A DNA stretch of 36,387 nucleotides from an uncultured Pelagibacteraceae bacterium (GTDB lineage: Bacteria > Pseudomonadota > Alphaproteobacteria > Pelagibacterales > Pelagibacteraceae). The notes under the pieces were generated by a model. The model saw only the letters and a list, made by a program, of their open reading frames with translations. It was not told the origin of the DNA and made no database searches. Position 1 is the stretch's first letter. The number at the start of each line of letters is the position of its first letter. Shown one piece after another: positions 33,570 to 36,387 of this stretch. The translations under genes were made by a program, and so were the position numbers. The stretch is taken from assembly GCA_902532595.1 (NCBI GenBank), contig CACAIN010000004.1:1-36387 (forward strand), in the 5' to 3' direction.

Positions 33570-34382
33570 TTATAAACCAAATTTTTGCCACATCGATTTT
33601 TCTTCTAAGGTATTTACAAGACTATCGACAGGATCTTGAATTGAAGAAGATAATTTTTTTGCAATAAAGCCTTTTTGTTTTTCAAATTTTTTGATTACAA
33701 CTTTATCACCAAATTTTTCTTTTAAAACTTGATCTGCATTGCCAATCCCATCTATTAAGCCTAATGTTAAAGCAGTCTTTCCTGTCCAAAATTCGCCGGT
33801 AAAAATATTATTCTTTTCAGGATCTTTCAATTTTGATCCTCTGCTTGTCTCTACAACTTTAATAAAGTCATCATGTAATTCCAATTGGATTTTTTTAAGC
33901 CTCTTCACATCTTCTTCTTTTTCTTCCACAAAAGGATCTAAAGTGCTTTTGTTTTTTCCAGCAGTATAAACTCTACGTTCAACTCCTATTTTTTGAATTA
34001 AATCTTTAAAACCAAAAGATGCTGAAATAACTCCGATAGATCCAATAATAGAACTTGAATTTGCATAGATTTCATCTCCAGCGCATGAAATTAGATAACC
34101 GCCAGATGCTGCAACATCTTCAGCAAAAATTAAAACCTTAACTTTTTTTTTATCAGCTAATTCTCTTATATAACTATAAATTAAATGAGATTGCACTGGT
34201 GATCCCCCGGGTGAATTAATTGAAATAGCTACATGACTAATCTTCTTTAAAGAAAAGGCTTTTTTAAGAATGTCTTTTTGCCCTGCAAGATCCATGCCTT
34301 GTCTAAATCGACCTGCTGAACCAATAATTCCTGTTAGTCTTACGTGAGGAACAACGGTTTTTTTTTTGAAAATAGAAAACAT
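33570..34382 (-). CDS. S49 family peptidase (SppA/SohB-like, short form)
   Basis: A serine peptidase of the signal-peptide-peptidase A family. It has 270 residues and a single protease domain. It shows INSPGGSPVQSHLIYSYIR, the nucleophile serine in DVAASGGYLISC, and the SIIGSIGVI strand; the family's general-base lysine should lie downstream, possibly in KNKSTLDPF. There is no clear N-terminal membrane anchor (MFSIFKKKTVVPHVRLTG), unlike E. coli SppA, so it may act peripherally or in the cytoplasm. It is the first gene of the minus-strand run glyQ-glyS-ppdK. The 148-base spacer to ispB holds only AT-rich sequence; I found no convincing promoter. Confidence 0.9.
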   Translation of the reverse strand: MFSIFKKKTVVPHVRLTGIIGSAGRFRQGMDLAGQKDILKKAFSLKKISHVAISINSPGGSPVQSHLIYSYIRELADKKKVKVLIFAEDVAASGGYLISCAGDEIYANSSSIIGSIGVISASFGFKDLIQKIGVERRVYTAGKNKSTLDPFVEEKEEDVKRLKKIQLELHDDFIKVVETSRGSKLKDPEKNNIFTGEFWTGKTALTLGLIDGIGNADQVLKEKFGDKVVIKKFEKQKGFIAKKLSSSIQDPVDSLVNTLEEKSMWQKFGL

Positions 34383-34530
34383 ATTTTTATGATCGTTACA
34401 ATTATTCTTATAACAGTAATAATTTAAATTTTAATTATTTTATTTCGCTACTTCTAGTTGAATTGTGGGTGCGTCATCACGGTTTCATTTAAAAATTTAT
34501 TATTATTAAAATCAATTATAATTAATAAAC

Positions 34531-35544
34531 ATGGGATCAGTTATACCTCTTAAAAAATCTGCTAATTCAGCCTACTTAGAGCTTAAAAATCTATTAGAAA
34601 GTAAGCTTCAAAAAGTAGAAAATTTAATAGAAGTTAAATTAAAGAGTGATGTGAACTTAATTGAAAAAATGAGTGAACATCATCTTAAATCTGGAGGTAA
34701 AAGACTAAGAGCGCTTCTTACTTTAGGTTCTGCCAAATTATCGGGGTATCAGTTGGGAGATCGAGATATTAACTTAGCTGCCTGCGTTGAACTTATTCAT
34801 TCTGCAACGTTATTACATGATGATGTAATTGACGAAAGTTCTTTACGAAGAGGAGTTAAAACCACAAATTCTGTATGGGGTAATCAATCATCTATATTAG
34901 TTGGTGATTATCTTTTAAGTAGATGTTTTGAAATTATGGTTGATGATGGAGATTTGGAAGTTCTAAAACTATTATCTTCTACTTCAGCAAAAATTGCACA
35001 AGGTGAAGTCTTGCAACTTCAACATAAAGGAGAAGCCGATCTTCTAGAGGATACATATATTGATATAATTAATTTAAAAACAGCTTCGCTGTTTTCAGCT
35101 GCAACTAAAACAGGAGCACTAATTGCAAAAGTTAATGAAAAAGAAAAAAAAGCTTTAGAGTCTTATGGTAAAAATCTTGGTCTTGCTTTTCAAATAGCAG
35201 ATGATGCACTTGATTATTATGGAAAAGATAAATTTTTTGGAAAAGAAATTGGTAAAGATTTTTTCGAGGGAAAAGTAACACTGCCATTAATCATTGTGTT
35301 TCAAAAAGGGAATAAAGAAGAAAGAGATTTTTTAGCTGAAATCTTAAAAAAAGAAAAAAGAAATGAAGATGATTTTAGTGAAACTTTGGCTTTGATTTAT
35401 AAATACAAGACAGTAGAAGCAAGCTTAAAAAGAGCTGAATACTTTGTTAATGTGTCTCATGACTCTTTAGGAATTTTTCCTGACAATGAAGAAAAAAAGA
35501 TTTTACAAAATTTAACTAGCTTTAGTCTTAATAGATCTTTTTAA
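34531..35544 (+). CDS. ispB: Polyprenyl (octaprenyl/decaprenyl) diphosphate synthase
   Basis: Builds the long isoprenoid side chain of ubiquinone from FPP and IPP. It has 337 residues. The two aspartate-rich motifs are LLHDDVIDE (first, with RGVKTTN after it) and QIADDALDYYG (second), along with the substrate-binding GGKRLRALL near residue 54. Chain length cannot be read securely; decaprenyl is usual for alphaproteobacteria. The 3' end overlaps pdxH by four bases. Confidence 0.93.
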   Translation: MGSVIPLKKSANSAYLELKNLLESKLQKVENLIEVKLKSDVNLIEKMSEHHLKSGGKRLRALLTLGSAKLSGYQLGDRDINLAACVELIHSATLLHDDVIDESSLRRGVKTTNSVWGNQSSILVGDYLLSRCFEIMVDDGDLEVLKLLSSTSAKIAQGEVLQLQHKGEADLLEDTYIDIINLKTASLFSAATKTGALIAKVNEKEKKALESYGKNLGLAFQIADDALDYYGKDKFFGKEIGKDFFEGKVTLPLIIVFQKGNKEERDFLAEILKKEKRNEDDFSETLALIYKYKTVEASLKRAEYFVNVSHDSLGIFPDNEEKKILQNLTSFSLNRSF

Positions 35545-36173
35545 GGATAAAGAAGTTCTTTTATCCATTTATCATTAGATTTTTTATAATTCAATCTTTC
35601 ATGAATTCTGCCTTCTCCATCTACCCAAAATTCAATTTCATTTGGTAGCAATCTCCATCCTGACCAATGCGGTGGTCTTGGTACATTATTTTTATCTGGA
35701 TACTTTTTTTCAAATTCCTTTATTTTTTCCAAAAAAGTTTCTCTCTTATCTAGCACTTGAGATTGAGATGAAGCCCATGCACCAATTTTATTCTTATAAG
35801 GTCTAGAATTATAATAATCATCAGCTTCATTAGAATTTACTTCTTCAACTTTTCCTAATATTCTTACCTGTCTTCTTAAACTTTTCCAATGAAAGCACAT
35901 TGAAGCTTTCTGATTGCTTTTAAGCTCTTCTCCTTTTTTACTATTAAAATTTGAGTAAAAAATAAAACCTTTGTCACTCAATCCTTTGAGCAAAACCATT
36001 CTTACATTTGGTTGATTGTTTTTATCTGATGATGCCACTGCAACTGCATTTGGATCGTTTATTTCCTTTTTCTCTGCCTCTGAAAACCATTTTTTGAATA
36101 AATCAATAGGATTATCTGCTTCCTCGAAGCAGCTGTCTATTCCAAGTGAATTTTTGCCATTTTTTTGATTCAT
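35541..36173 (-). CDS. pdxH: Pyridoxamine/pyridoxine 5'-phosphate oxidase
   Basis: FMN-dependent oxidation of PNP or PMP to the cofactor pyridoxal phosphate. It has 210 residues, the family length. Visible motifs are NVRMVLLKGLSDKGFIFYSN, FNSKKGEEL, FHWKSLRRQVRI, and the C-terminal HWSGWRLLPNEIEFW and GRIHERLNY. Convergent with ispB and divergent from aroC across 34 bases. Confidence 0.95.
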   Translation of the reverse strand: MNQKNGKNSLGIDSCFEEADNPIDLFKKWFSEAEKKEINDPNAVAVASSDKNNQPNVRMVLLKGLSDKGFIFYSNFNSKKGEELKSNQKASMCFHWKSLRRQVRILGKVEEVNSNEADDYYNSRPYKNKIGAWASSQSQVLDKRETFLEKIKEFEKKYPDKNNVPRPPHWSGWRLLPNEIEFWVDGEGRIHERLNYKKSNDKWIKELLYP

Positions 36174-36207
36174 ATATTCTATAAAATAATTTATACATTA
36201 AATAACT

Positions 36208-36387
36208 ATGTCTTTTAATACTTTTGGAAAAATATTTAGATTTACTACATGGGGAGAGTCTCATGGTCCAGCAATTGGCTGTGTAATTGATGGTTGTCCT
36301 CCCAATATCCCTATATCTGAAAAAGATATTCAAAAAGACATGGCTAGGCGAAGACCTGGACAATCAAAGTTTACTACTCAAAGAAAA
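36208..36387 (+). CDS. aroC: Chorismate synthase (5' part, cut by window end)
   Basis: The final step of the shikimate pathway, converting EPSP to chorismate with reduced FMN. Only the first 60 codons are visible, starting [20 protein letters not shown]. That segment contains the family signature [16 protein letters not shown] and the later [13 protein letters not shown], so identification is secure despite the truncation. Confidence 0.95.
   Translation, partial: MSFNTFGKIFRFTTWGESHGPAIGCVIDGCPPNIPISEKDIQKDMARRRPGQSKFTTQRK

Noticed and set aside
34383-34530. TATAAT at 34517-34522, considered as the ispB promoter.
   Set aside because: No usable -35 at the right spacing, and the transcript would start almost on the ATG. 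Such hexamers are frequent in this AT-rich spacer.
1-36387. CRISPR arrays, insertion sequences, phage genes, toxin-antitoxin pairs and riboswitches.
   Set aside because: No regularly spaced repeats, transposase, integrase or phage structural motifs were seen, and no recognised riboswitch core was found in the short leaders.

Overview
The window is about 36.4 kb of very AT-rich (roughly 30% G+C), tightly packed bacterial chromosome. The gene set, the short or absent spacers, the blue-type proteorhodopsin next to a ferredoxin and a ferredoxin reductase, and the alphaproteobacterial order recA / alaS / icd all point to a SAR11-clade (Pelagibacterales) marine alphaproteobacterium. No gene-free stretch exceeds about 230 bases. 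The genus-level assignment is inference from gene content; the gene families are read directly from the translations.

Layout. (1) 1-2886, minus strand: psd, pssA, rlmE and guaB. The first three overlap by 1-4 bases. guaB runs off the window and lacks the CBS (Bateman) module. (2) 2952-10121: icd (+) converges on alaS (-). Between alaS and recA lie an aldehyde dehydrogenase and a DUF779 protein. (3) 10215-15172, minus: a TolC-type outer-membrane protein, a glycerate-kinase-like P-loop kinase, a GFA-family zinc protein, and a coupled pair of membrane glycosyltransferases. (4) 15245-18479: dksA (+) converges on a glutathione S-transferase, a TrxR-like ferredoxin-NADP reductase, a 2Fe-2S ferredoxin and proteorhodopsin, all minus. 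(5) 18706-23773: prpE (+), a cupredoxin and dihydroorotase (-), then ygfZ and a DUF4396-like membrane protein (+). (6) 23777-25876, minus: a cluster of unrecognised small genes downstream of the 3' end of a tRNA-Leu(GAG). (7) 26160-36387: nadA-nadC (+), ppdK / glyS / glyQ / S49 peptidase (-), ispB (+), pdxH (-), and the start of aroC (+).

How the genes work together. Most is core metabolism: phospholipid head groups (psd, pssA), purine and pyrimidine synthesis (guaB, pyrC), NAD synthesis (nadA, nadC), PLP and quinone side-chain supply (pdxH, ispB), central carbon (icd, ppdK, prpE), tRNA charging (alaS, glyQS) and DNA repair (recA). Proteorhodopsin adds light-driven proton pumping.

The part least explained by known families is the cluster at 23.8-25.9 kb. 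It encodes an acidic-tailed helical protein, a protein with an 11-residue amphipathic repeat, a two-helix membrane protein, a 132-residue protein of unknown role, and up to three very short hydrophobic peptides. They are arranged with 1-4 base overlaps or tiny gaps. A 13-base near-copy of the tRNA-Leu 3' end sits at its far side. This is the best candidate here for an undescribed system, but its function cannot be read from the sequence.
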